Positions 15,508-23,430 of a stretch of 54,167 nucleotides of DNA are shown one piece after another (position 1 is the stretch's first letter; each line of letters opens with the position of its first letter). The notes beneath the pieces were generated by a model. That model was not told the DNA's origin and made no database searches. It saw only the letters and a program-made list of their open reading frames with translations. Where the stretch lies: the NCBI GenBank assembly GCA_029777945.1, contig JAKORG010000037.1, forward strand, positions 1 to 54,167, given 5' to 3'. The translations under genes and the position numbers were made by a program. This DNA is from Deltaproteobacteria bacterium. GTDB taxonomy: Bacteria > Desulfobacterota > Syntrophorhabdia > Syntrophorhabdales > Syntrophorhabdaceae.

Positions 15508-16677
15508 TTATCTGCCCTCTATCTTTATCTTAGCCTTTTCAACCCTTATACCATATAAACTCTCACCGTAACGTTTCATACACGATATTTTGCATAAGGG
15601 TTTTAATGCCTCATCCTCTAAGTGCTCATTTATTGACTTGTTTATTTTACTTATGTTCTGCCTTATGAGTTCAACGGACATACCGTCCTTCCATTTCCTT
15701 ATAAACTCCTCTGTGCGCATGGGGCTATTCTTATAGACTATGCTATGGTCAAGAGCCATTTCCTCCACGTATTGCCTTGAAGTTAGACCGCTTTTTATTG
15801 TTACAAAGCAATCAGTGCACTGTTCACAGTAATTTCTTTCAGGATGTTGACAGTGGTTCAGCTTCTGTTTCAAAAAGATATTGTAAAAAACGATAAGATA
15901 TGGAAGCATATTTATAATATTTGAGCCTATCTTAATGTAACGCTCAGACAGATTTATGATGAGTTCAGGCTGAACTATTGCCGTATCTATTGTGCGCTGA
16001 CCTTCAAGGACAAGTTCACGGAAGTCCTCTTTCTGAAATGATATCTTTCCGCTGAGCCTTATAAACGGTAGCTCTGCAAGGTCTATCACTGCATCATCTG
16101 TGTTTAGTGTAATAGGTCTGCCATCTGGCCCTTTCCCTTCAATGACCCTATTCTTTTTTGGTTTATAGAAAAACTCAGGGTTTGATTCGAATTTAGGGGT
16201 GACAAGGACATGGTATAGCCTGTCTTGAGGTCGACCGAATAATTGGAGCGCTGCACCAAGATAGAAACTCATGGTTTTTCTGCCACCTGCTATAGAGCAG
16301 TGAAGTCTCACTGATGGATCCTTTGCCTTTTCCCTGATAAGAGAAGTAATAATATTACCTATGAGTTCATTTTCTTGTTCGTTCCTTATATCATCAATCT
16401 CGTTATTATATTTATCTTTTGGTATAACAAAAGACTCCTCTGTAATACGTATCTCCGGGATACCCAGTTCAGAATACATTTCTTTGAGTATTCCGTTATC
16501 GATGAGGGATGTTTTTATAATATTTTTTCCTATCAAGGTTGTTATGATGAAAATTTCGTGGGGATAAATGGGTGGCTTTTTCTGTGATAAGGCATAGATT
16601 GTCTCTGTGATTATCTGAGGGGTTGTTCCAGCAACAAAAATAAAAAGCTCTTTATAGGCTTCTTTGATCTTTACCAT
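15508..16677 (-). CDS. CARF-domain CRISPR-associated protein, NE0113-like family
   Basis: A 389-residue protein with an N-terminal CARF Rossmann fold: FIFVAGTTPQIITETIYAL (residues 12-30), EIFIITTLIG, and the ligand-loop motif CSIAGGRKTMSFYLGAAL (127-144). This matches the NE0113-type CARF proteins of type III loci, some relatives of which act as ring nucleases. A later cysteine group (C276, C284, C287, C290) could bind zinc. I see no HEPN R-x4-6-H or PD-(D/E)xK motif, so degradation or sensing of cyclic oligoadenylate is more likely than a toxic effector role. A perfect TATAAT lies at 16687-16692, only about 10 bp before the ATG. The last codons fall in a CTGCCCTCT-type repeat. Confidence 0.85.
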   Translation of the reverse strand: MVKIKEAYKELFIFVAGTTPQIITETIYALSQKKPPIYPHEIFIITTLIGKNIIKTSLIDNGILKEMYSELGIPEIRITEESFVIPKDKYNNEIDDIRNEQENELIGNIITSLIREKAKDPSVRLHCSIAGGRKTMSFYLGAALQLFGRPQDRLYHVLVTPKFESNPEFFYKPKKNRVIEGKGPDGRPITLNTDDAVIDLAELPFIRLSGKISFQKEDFRELVLEGQRTIDTAIVQPELIINLSERYIKIGSNIINMLPYLIVFYNIFLKQKLNHCQHPERNYCEQCTDCFVTIKSGLTSRQYVEEMALDHSIVYKNSPMRTEEFIRKWKDGMSVELIRQNISKINKSINEHLEDEALKPLCKISCMKRYGESLYGIRVEKAKIKIEGR

Positions 16678-16870
16678 TATAATTTGATTATATTGTTTAT
16701 CTTCAACTCTTAATCAAATCAATGCGCAATAAGAGCTATCGCCTTTAAAAAAAATTACCTATTACCTAAATATTTTTTATTATTGCCTCCCCTTGAGTTG
16801 CTTTGATTGTATATTCCAATGTTAACTTTTTTATTTTTAAAATACAAATATTTTTTTAAAAAATTTATGT
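16678..16870. other. Non-coding AT-rich gap
   Basis: Together with the repeat that follows, this forms a 313-bp stretch without a gene. It contains a consensus TATAAT on the minus strand at 16687-16692, a probable promoter element for the CARF gene, with TTGATT-like hexamers further upstream at non-ideal spacing. The rest is homopolymer-rich, and I see no RNA gene or terminator. Confidence 0.5.
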
Positions 16871-16960
16871 GTCCTGTCTCGTTAGTCTCGTTTATCTCGT
16901 TTATCTGGTTTATCTCGTTTATGGCGTTTATGGAGTTTGTTGCGTTTATGGCGTTAATAA
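16871..16960. repeat. Degenerate 9-bp tandem repeat, left end of second unit
   Basis: About nine consecutive units of a 9-bp word close to TCGTTTATC, drifting to GCGTTTATG towards the right and ending GCGTTAATAA. An inverted relative lies at 17203-17247. The two read inward in the same order, including a distinctive GxGTTTGT unit in each, so they form inverted flanks around a four-helix-bundle remnant. Confidence 0.8.
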
Positions 16961-16990
16961 TGTTCTATGTTCGAGGTTCAACATTCGATG

Positions 16991-17323
16991 TTATTTCTTT
17001 CTATTTGTTTTTTTTAAATTCCGAATGAAGCCATTAATGAGATTAGTTAATTTAAAACATCTTTCAAGTATTTTGTTAAAAACTTTTTCATCGATATAAT
17101 TTATATCTAATGCAGTGTAACTTAAGCTTTTTACCTCAGAGACAGAACCTCTTGCAATTACTAAAAATTGCTGGTCTGTCAGGCTGTAATCTTTCTTGAA
17201 CTCGTTAACGCTACAAACCCTATAAACGCTATTAACGCTATAAACAAGTTGTCGTGGTTGATTATCCTCGAATTTATCTATTTTCTTTTTAAACTCCTTT
17301 GTAAATAATGCCTCTGAAATCAT
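16991..17323 (-). pseudogene. Truncated four-helix-bundle gene fused to repeat sequence
   Basis: The open frame encodes 110 residues, but only the last 60 or so look like the S23/IVS four-helix family: QFLVIARGSVSEVKSLSYT followed by YIDEKVFNKILERC and LINGFIRNLKK. The segment SLTDQ just before QFL resembles the GLTDQ of helix two, so the stretch between them in intact relatives, including the AEG motif, seems deleted. Residues 27-42 (VYSVNSVYRVCSVNEF) are encoded by the 9-bp inverted repeat at 17203-17247, and the first 26 residues come from outside it. This is best read as a decayed copy whose frame was opened by repeat sequence. Confidence 0.65.
17203..17247. repeat. Degenerate 9-bp tandem repeat, right end of second unit
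   Basis: Five units of a 9-bp word on the minus strand (TTGTTTATA, GCGTTAATA, GCGTTTATA, GGGTTTGTA, GCGTTAACG). They resemble 16871-16960 in inverted orientation. The repeat is read through as protein in the overlapping frame. Confidence 0.75.
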
Positions 17324-17388
17324 ATTTATGGTGAACCTCAGATATTAGTGTATTAAGTTTTAAATCATTCTGCCGATAAAAGAATAAG

Positions 17389-18357
17389 ATGAAGGTAGAT
17401 ACATCTGTAATAAAATTATCCTCAAATTATAATGCCTCATACAGAGAAAAAAATACCCGTATCACAATAACAAGGCCTGTTATGCAGGATACAGTGGATG
17501 TATCGCAATTAGCTATGGTTAACCTGAAGGCTTCAGATACAAAACAGGCTTCTGAAATAGAAAAGGACTATATGACAGAAAAGCAGAGGATTGCCCGTTT
17601 TCTCATAGAACTAATTTTCGGCGTAAAGTTAAACAAAATTATAGTTAACAAAACACAGGAAGAAACTGCCAAAAATCAGAATAACAACAGCTCACAACAA
17701 TATGAAATCATAAATATAGATTTTGAAGAGAAATTTGAAAAAGAGGATGTTGATTTTACAGCAGAAGGTATGGTTAAGACCTCAGATGGCAGATTATATA
17801 ATTTCAATCTGTCCATAAAACTAAACCGCAGCCTCTATGAATCAAATGTATCAATAAACAGGCAGCTACAGGGTAAAGACCCTATTGTCTTAAATTTGTC
17901 TGGTATATTTAAAGGCTTATCTGAAAAGACTATAGATTTTGATATAGATGGAGATGGAATTACTGAAAAAATACATTTTGTTTCAGAAGGTAGCGGTTTC
18001 CTTGTAATAGATAAAAACAACAATGGAAAAATAGATGACGGCAAGGAGGTTATTGGAGCAACTTCGGGCAATGGCATAAAGGAACTGAAAGATTACGACA
18101 GTGATGGCAATGGATGGATAGATGAAGGCGACCCCATATTTTTGAATCTTTCTGTCTGGGAAGAAGACCCATTAGGCAATAGTATTATAACTCCTTTAAA
18201 GGAAAAAGGCATTGGTGCAATCTCCCTTGCATCCGCCGTAATTCCATTTCAGATTAAAAATACAAAAGGCAACTACGGAGAGATACTGGAAACAGGTGTC
18301 TTTCTCAATGAAGATGGTAAGGCTTCTGCCTTTCATAGAATAAATCTCTTTGTTTAA
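17389..18357 (+). CDS. EF-hand/dockerin-like calcium-binding protein, function unknown
   Basis: A 322-residue protein with no signal peptide or membrane segment that I can see. The first third is polar and Asn/Gln-rich. From about residue 184 come three Asp-rich loops: DIDGDGITEK, DKNNNGKIDDGKEV and DYDSDGNGWIDEGD. A VGAISL-like C-terminal part (KGIGAISLAS) follows. The combination GSGFLVIDKNNNGKIDDGKE...GNGWIDEGDP is common in large secreted or VCBS-type proteins of Gram-negatives, where the loops bind calcium. Here it stands alone as the first plus-strand gene after the CRISPR region. Partners and export route are not visible. Confidence 0.8.
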   Translation: MKVDTSVIKLSSNYNASYREKNTRITITRPVMQDTVDVSQLAMVNLKASDTKQASEIEKDYMTEKQRIARFLIELIFGVKLNKIIVNKTQEETAKNQNNNSSQQYEIINIDFEEKFEKEDVDFTAEGMVKTSDGRLYNFNLSIKLNRSLYESNVSINRQLQGKDPIVLNLSGIFKGLSEKTIDFDIDGDGITEKIHFVSEGSGFLVIDKNNNGKIDDGKEVIGATSGNGIKELKDYDSDGNGWIDEGDPIFLNLSVWEEDPLGNSIITPLKEKGIGAISLASAVIPFQIKNTKGNYGEILETGVFLNEDGKASAFHRINLFV

Positions 18358-18451
18358 CTCCGTAACCTGGAGACTCTTCATTTAACCCCATTTAACTTAT
18401 TGAATATAATGATTTTTAATGCGGTTTTGATTGGTAAATACGCAAATAGAT

Positions 18452-19159
18452 TTAAATCTTATATTCCTTTATTTCAAAACCCTTATGAGTTTCGTATTCT
18501 AAATAAGAATGGTATCTGTATAAATCGCCCGTATTTAAATACAATTTTTTATCACGGTCTTTTTCAAATTCTACTTTGTCTGGCATATGGGTATGGGCAA
18601 GGATCACAACATCATATCCATCATCGAGTTTTGCCTTTCCGTATGCCCTGAATTTCTCTTTAATCTCTTCTCTGTATGGCTTTTTCTTATCTGATATTAG
18701 TAAACTCGACAGCATGGCTATCTTCCATGTTAATCTTGGACCCAATGTCTCCATAATTGAATATACAAAATTTGATTTTAAAAAACCCAATGGATTATTT
18801 TTTATAAATTCGTTTCCATGGGTTAAAAAGACCTTTTTCCCATCAATTTCTATTGAAAGCTGTCTTGCACAATCTATCCCTGCATGTTCTTTAAGCACAT
18901 TTCCTATCTGAAACTCGTGATTTCCCTCCAGAAAAAATACCTTTTTCCCTTTTTCCGTTAATTCTTTGAGAGAATTTATTACTTCAAGATACCACGGATA
19001 AATATAATTTTTATAACCATAAAAGAATTCAAAGAGGTCGCCTAAAATAAAGATAAGTTCTGCTTGAAAACAGATTTCTCTGATAAAGGTAGTAACTACA
19101 CGTGTCTTATTCTTATCTTCTCTTTCAAGGTGCACATCGGAGAAAAAAATTGCCCTCAT
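18452..19159 (-). CDS. lpxH: LpxH-like UDP-2,3-diacylglucosamine hydrolase / metallophosphoesterase
   Basis: A 235-residue calcineurin-type phosphoesterase with metal-binding motifs SDVHL (7-11), LGDLFEFF (D41), EGNHE (79-82), FLTHGNEF and AHTHMP near the C-terminus. Length and the LFEFF segment fit the LpxH family, which removes UMP from UDP-diacylglucosamine in lipid A synthesis at the membrane surface. It lies 5 bp after rfbB on the same strand, in a block of envelope genes ending with lptD, which supports an LPS role. Other YbbF-like phosphoesterases cannot be excluded. Confidence 0.8.
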   Translation of the reverse strand: MRAIFFSDVHLEREDKNKTRVVTTFIREICFQAELIFILGDLFEFFYGYKNYIYPWYLEVINSLKELTEKGKKVFFLEGNHEFQIGNVLKEHAGIDCARQLSIEIDGKKVFLTHGNEFIKNNPLGFLKSNFVYSIMETLGPRLTWKIAMLSSLLISDKKKPYREEIKEKFRAYGKAKLDDGYDVVILAHTHMPDKVEFEKDRDKKLYLNTGDLYRYHSYLEYETHKGFEIKEYKI

Positions 19160-19164
19160 TAAAA

Positions 19165-20181
19165 TTATCTGTTTTTATACATCTTCTCATAATATTCTAA
19201 ATATGCACCGCTTTTTATCCGCTCCCACCATGTCCTGTTTTCTATATACCATTTAACAGTATCTTCCATGCCCTTCTTAAAATCTTTTTTTATAACAAAA
19301 CCGAGTTCTTTTTTTATCTTTGTGCAATCAATGGCATATCTTCTATCATGTCCAGGCCTGTCTTTAACGAACTTGATAAGACTGTGTGGTTTTCCGAGTA
19401 TATCAAGGATAAGCCTTACAATCTCTATATTGGTTCTTTCATTTTCGCCACCAATATTATACACATTACCTGGTTTTCCCTTATGAAAAACAAGGTCTAT
19501 AGCCTCACAGTGGTCTTCTACGTGTATCCAGTCCCTTATGTTCAGCCCATCACCGTAAACAGGCAATTCCATATCGGCAAGGGCATTGGTAATCATAAGG
19601 GGAATCAATTTCTCTGGAAACTGATAGGGGCCGTAATTATTTGAACACCTTGTAATCACAGCAGGAATGCCAAAGGTATGCTGGTATGCAAGGACAAGCA
19701 AATCTGCCGATGCCTTTGATGCAGAATAAGGACTGTTTGGAGAAAGAGGTGTATCTTCTTTAAACTTCCCTTCAGGGCCTAAAGAGCCGTAGACCTCGTC
19801 TGTGGAAATCTGAACAAAAACTTCTATCCCCTTTCTCTTTACTATGTCGAGGATGTTGAATGTGCCATTAATATTTGTCTTAATAAACGCATCGGCATCC
19901 ATAATACTTCTATCTACATGGGATTCGGCAGCAAAGTTTATTACACCGTAAATCTCGTTTTCTTCAAAGACCTTGTCTATCTCATTTTTATTTCCAATAT
20001 CTGCCTTTATAAATCTATATCTCTCATCCTTTTCAATGTCCTTTAAATTTTCAAGATTACCGGCATATGTGAGCTTATCAAGATTGATAATGTTATAAGG
20101 ATATTTTTTGAGCATATACCTTATAAAATTGCTGCCTATAAAACCGCATCCTCCTGTTACAAGAATGGTTTTTTTATCCAT
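19165..20181 (-). CDS. rfbB: dTDP-glucose 4,6-dehydratase
   Basis: A 338-residue extended short-chain dehydrogenase that converts dTDP-glucose to dTDP-4-keto-6-deoxyglucose for deoxysugar synthesis. The N-terminal NAD site is VTGGCGFIGSNFIRYML. The active site has STDEVYG and SPYSASKASADLLV with the Tyr-x3-Lys pair. NNYGPYQFPEKLIPLMI and GDGLNIRDWIHVEDHC are RmlB signatures. It overlaps the cupin gene upstream by 8 bp, and with rfbA it forms a short nucleotide-sugar operon. No rfbD reductase is in the window. Confidence 0.97.
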   Translation of the reverse strand: MDKKTILVTGGCGFIGSNFIRYMLKKYPYNIINLDKLTYAGNLENLKDIEKDERYRFIKADIGNKNEIDKVFEENEIYGVINFAAESHVDRSIMDADAFIKTNINGTFNILDIVKRKGIEVFVQISTDEVYGSLGPEGKFKEDTPLSPNSPYSASKASADLLVLAYQHTFGIPAVITRCSNNYGPYQFPEKLIPLMITNALADMELPVYGDGLNIRDWIHVEDHCEAIDLVFHKGKPGNVYNIGGENERTNIEIVRLILDILGKPHSLIKFVKDRPGHDRRYAIDCTKIKKELGFVIKKDFKKGMEDTVKWYIENRTWWERIKSGAYLEYYEKMYKNR

Positions 20182-20629
20182 CTTTTCTCTCCCAATTATA
20201 TGGAATGTTATTCACGTGGGGGTCTTGTCTAAATTCATCGGGTGTCTCCCTGTTGTAGGGTTCTGTAGGAATATTTATAACAAGGGCCTCTTCTTCGCTT
20301 ATACATTTCCAACCGTGCCAGACCATTTTAGGCACCTTTACAAGCAAAGGTCTATAATCACCTATAAAAAACTCATTTATCTCGCCTTTTGTAGGTGAAT
20401 CATCCCTGTCATCGTAGAGAACGAGTTTTAGCATACCTTTTACACAGACAATAAAATCATCCTGAAGCTTATGATAATGCCATGCCTTAACAACATGGGG
20501 ATAGGTTGTTGTCATATAGACCTGACCAAACTTTATAAATTCTTCGTCATCACACCTTAATATTTCCATTAACCTGCCCCTTTCATCAGGTATCAGCCTT
20601 AATTGCTTTACACTGACATCCTTAATCAT
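20174..20629 (-). CDS. rfbC: RfbC-like dTDP-sugar epimerase/isomerase (cupin)
   Basis: A 151-residue cupin between rfbA and rfbB. It begins VKQLRLIPDERGRLMEILR and contains KAWHYHKLQDDFIVCVKG and VPKMVWHGWKCIS, typical of the dTDP-4-dehydrorhamnose 3,5-epimerase fold. It is shorter than classical RmlC (about 180) and ends with a wwNip-like tail (NIPYNWERKDG). It may act on dTDP-4-keto-6-deoxyglucose made by its neighbour. Rhamnose itself would also need RfbD, which is not here, so a different deoxysugar is possible. Confidence 0.8.
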   Translation of the reverse strand: MIKDVSVKQLRLIPDERGRLMEILRCDDEEFIKFGQVYMTTTYPHVVKAWHYHKLQDDFIVCVKGMLKLVLYDDRDDSPTKGEINEFFIGDYRPLLVKVPKMVWHGWKCISEEEALVINIPTEPYNRETPDEFRQDPHVNNIPYNWERKDG

Positions 20630-20644
20630 CTTTTTCTCCTTGAC

Positions 20645-21376
20645 CTAATCAATGTTATTTGCCCCGGTCTGTGCCACAAGAATATTTGCCCTTAAAAGGG
20701 ATTCAAAAGTTCCTGCATCGGTCCACCAGCCTTTAAGCATCTCCCATGTCATGGTCCCTTCTTTAACATAGAAATTGTTTACATCTGTAATCTCAAGTTC
20801 TCCCCTTGCAGAGGGTTTAAGGGTCTTTATAATGTCGAACACCCTTTCGTCGTACATATAAATTCCAATTACCGCAAGGTTACTCTTTGGTTTTTTAGGC
20901 TTCTCTTCTATGCCTATTAATTTTCCATTTACTATCTCTGCAACACCAAACCTCTCAGGATCAGGCACTTCTTTTAACATGATCTTCGCACCCTTTTTCT
21001 GCTTTTTAAAATCATTAACAGCCTTTATAATGTTCTTCTCTATTATATTGTCTCCGAGAACTACACATATGGGTTCTCCATCTGCAAAATATTCAGCAAG
21101 GGAAAGGGCTGCAGCTATTCCGCCCTCACCCTCCTGATAGGTATAATTGATATGCTTAAGTCCAAACTCTTTTCCGTTTCCTATGAGCCTTAAAAAATCG
21201 CCTGCATGATTTCCCCCTATTACAATCATTATATCCGTAATCCCTGCATTTATGAGCGTTTCAATAGGGTAGTATATCATGGGCTTTTCGTATATAGGCA
21301 AAAGGTGCTTGTTTGTAATCTTTGTCAGGGGAAACAGTCTCGTGCCGAGTCCACCGGCAAGAACAATACCTTTCAT
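20645..21376 (-). CDS. rfbA: Glucose-1-phosphate thymidylyltransferase (short type)
   Basis: A 243-residue nucleotidyltransferase that makes dTDP-glucose. The N-terminus is the signature MKGIVLAGGLGTRLFPLTK, followed by KHLLPIYEKPMIYYPIETL, with VVLGDNIIE as the metal-binding segment and ITDVNNFYVKEG and WTDAGTFESLL near the end. It lacks the C-terminal extension of the roughly 290-residue RmlA type, as in shorter homologues. It lies 11 bp after lptD and 15 bp before the cupin gene. Confidence 0.94.
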   Translation of the reverse strand: MKGIVLAGGLGTRLFPLTKITNKHLLPIYEKPMIYYPIETLINAGITDIMIVIGGNHAGDFLRLIGNGKEFGLKHINYTYQEGEGGIAAALSLAEYFADGEPICVVLGDNIIEKNIIKAVNDFKKQKKGAKIMLKEVPDPERFGVAEIVNGKLIGIEEKPKKPKSNLAVIGIYMYDERVFDIIKTLKPSARGELEITDVNNFYVKEGTMTWEMLKGWWTDAGTFESLLRANILVAQTGANNID

Positions 21377-21387
21377 ATCTAAACCTC

Positions 21388-23430
21388 CTATCTCATCTTT
21401 GTGATTCCTGCCAAGTCAAAGGCAAACCTGAAGCTTGTATCCCTTGGCCTTTTTGTCTGGGTTAATGTTAGGGTAACAGCCCAGCAACTGGGGTGATAAA
21501 CAATCTGATATAGAGTGTCTATCCACATCCCATCTTTTATAGAATACCTTATTTGATATCTTCCGTCTATAACTTTGTATGTTGCACCTAAATCTGCAAA
21601 CAATTGATCGTCGAGATGTTTTGTATACGTATGAGAAAGGTTTATGTTAAAAACATCTGGACGTCTGTAACTTAAGGTATTGCTTATCTTTTTAAAGGCC
21701 TCTCCATATACGTTTAATACATTTTCATGGACAAAGGATAAGTCGTTGTTCGTTGAAAATGTGAATCTTGTCTTCGTGTCGGAAAATCTTTTCCCTGATC
21801 CTTCGTATAAGTTAGACGGTTGCAAGGTGCCTGAAAGGCCGTAAGTCTGTTCTATTTGCAATAATGATACCTCTCTGTTTGTGCCTCTAATGAATTCGGT
21901 AAGGTAATGGTTCAGTGAATACGTAACAGCATTAATCTTTAGTATCCTGTCATATGGGTCTATATACGGTAAATCCCTGAAAGATGAATTCGGTATAAAT
22001 ATATATTTTATCTCAGGCTTAATCAGGCTTTGATAACCTGATGTTCTGTCCCTGTAGTAGTCCTTAACAAGCTGGACATTCGTATTACCTTCAATCTTAA
22101 ATGTCTGGCGTCTTTTTGTTGACTTAGAATCATCAATTGCATTCTGGATTAGATAATCCGTCTCATACATCTTTCCGCTGAAGAGAAAATTTATACCGTT
22201 TAAGGAATAAGGAAACTGAATCTTTGGCTCAAGGGAAAGCCTCGAATATCTGTCTCCTGTCTCCCTGTAAAAATTTGTAAAGTTAGAATACAAGTCAAAA
22301 AAGAATAAATCCTTAATAAAGGGAAAGGATTCAGTAAAAAACGTTATGTTCGGGGAATACTTAAATGTTCCATCATTGTCTTTGATGAGGAGGTTTTTAA
22401 AATACGCAAGTTCATATGTAAGTAAGGAATTATTGAAGGGTTTTTGAAAAAATACAGTGGATTTTAACTGACTCTCACTTCTTTCACCTATCTTTGTAGA
22501 CAAGTCTTTAAGATAATCAATATCTGAAACATGGTCAATATCCATCTTTACTTTCACGTTCCAGGGAAAATCCTGCTCGTGCAACCCTTTTATCCTGTAT
22601 CTCCCATGGTTATAACCTTTGTCGTCTAATATTGCCCCATACCAGGTGCCCTTTAAATCCTCTGTAAGGTGGTATCTGAATTCGGTGCCGAAATTAAAAC
22701 CCCTCTGCTCAATATAATCCAGTGACAGTGTAGCATCCTTATCCTTTGCAATGGCCCAGAAAAAAGAATTCTTTACAACCATTCCGTCCTTTGACGATGC
22801 AGAAAACATAGGCATTAAAAAACCAGACTGTCTTTCAGTCTTAACGGGAAAAATGCCATAAGGCAAGAAGAATACAGGCTTATTCAGTATATAAAATATC
22901 GTGCCCTTTGTCTTTGCATATCCTTCAATGGTTATATCCACATCCTTTGCATAGAACTTCCACTCGGGCAATTTTGGGTCACATGTTGTAAACTCACAAC
23001 CCCTTATCCTGTATGTAGCATCCCCTGTCTTTTCTATCTGTTCACCGTAGATATGAAAATTACCCTTTTTTATAAAAATCTTTCCTTTATTTATAACCCC
23101 TGTCTTTTCAAATATATTAATACGCAGGCCATCACATTGAAGCAAATCCCCGTCTTCCTGAAAGGTGACATTTCCCGTAGCCTCTATTTCCCCTATATTT
23201 TCATTGTATATTATAAAATCAGCCTTGATTAATCTGTTTCCCTCTATTAATTCAACATCTTCTTTTGCAGTATATATACCCTTTTCCTTATTGTATTCGA
23301 GAAAACGGGCAGTTATCTCTATTGGTTTATCAAAGGCTGTTTTAAAGTCTATTCTTTTTGCCTCTCCAGTTTTAAAGAAAAGGACAAATAAAAGCATCAA
23401 AAAAATGAATATCCGACTAAAAAACCTCAT
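21388..23430 (-). CDS. lptD: LPS-assembly outer membrane protein LptD
   Basis: A 680-residue protein that inserts LPS into the outer leaflet together with LptE. A hydrophobic signal sequence (FIFLMLLFVLFFKTGEA) is followed by the periplasmic OstA/LptA-like beta-jellyroll, with repeated strands such as EATGNVTFQEDGDLLQCDG. The motif GCEFTTCD...PEWKFYAKDV is conserved at the junction. The remainder is a beta-barrel of alternating aromatic strands ending FRFAFDLAGITKMR. It overlaps folC by 14 bp. Its presence is strong evidence for a diderm LPS-bearing cell. Confidence 0.93.
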   Translation of the reverse strand: MRFFSRIFIFLMLLFVLFFKTGEAKRIDFKTAFDKPIEITARFLEYNKEKGIYTAKEDVELIEGNRLIKADFIIYNENIGEIEATGNVTFQEDGDLLQCDGLRINIFEKTGVINKGKIFIKKGNFHIYGEQIEKTGDATYRIRGCEFTTCDPKLPEWKFYAKDVDITIEGYAKTKGTIFYILNKPVFFLPYGIFPVKTERQSGFLMPMFSASSKDGMVVKNSFFWAIAKDKDATLSLDYIEQRGFNFGTEFRYHLTEDLKGTWYGAILDDKGYNHGRYRIKGLHEQDFPWNVKVKMDIDHVSDIDYLKDLSTKIGERSESQLKSTVFFQKPFNNSLLTYELAYFKNLLIKDNDGTFKYSPNITFFTESFPFIKDLFFFDLYSNFTNFYRETGDRYSRLSLEPKIQFPYSLNGINFLFSGKMYETDYLIQNAIDDSKSTKRRQTFKIEGNTNVQLVKDYYRDRTSGYQSLIKPEIKYIFIPNSSFRDLPYIDPYDRILKINAVTYSLNHYLTEFIRGTNREVSLLQIEQTYGLSGTLQPSNLYEGSGKRFSDTKTRFTFSTNNDLSFVHENVLNVYGEAFKKISNTLSYRRPDVFNINLSHTYTKHLDDQLFADLGATYKVIDGRYQIRYSIKDGMWIDTLYQIVYHPSCWAVTLTLTQTKRPRDTSFRFAFDLAGITKMR

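Noticed and set aside
16871-16960. Possible second CRISPR array in the TCGTTTATC repeats
   Set aside because: The units are contiguous 9-bp words without spacers; this is a tandem repeat.
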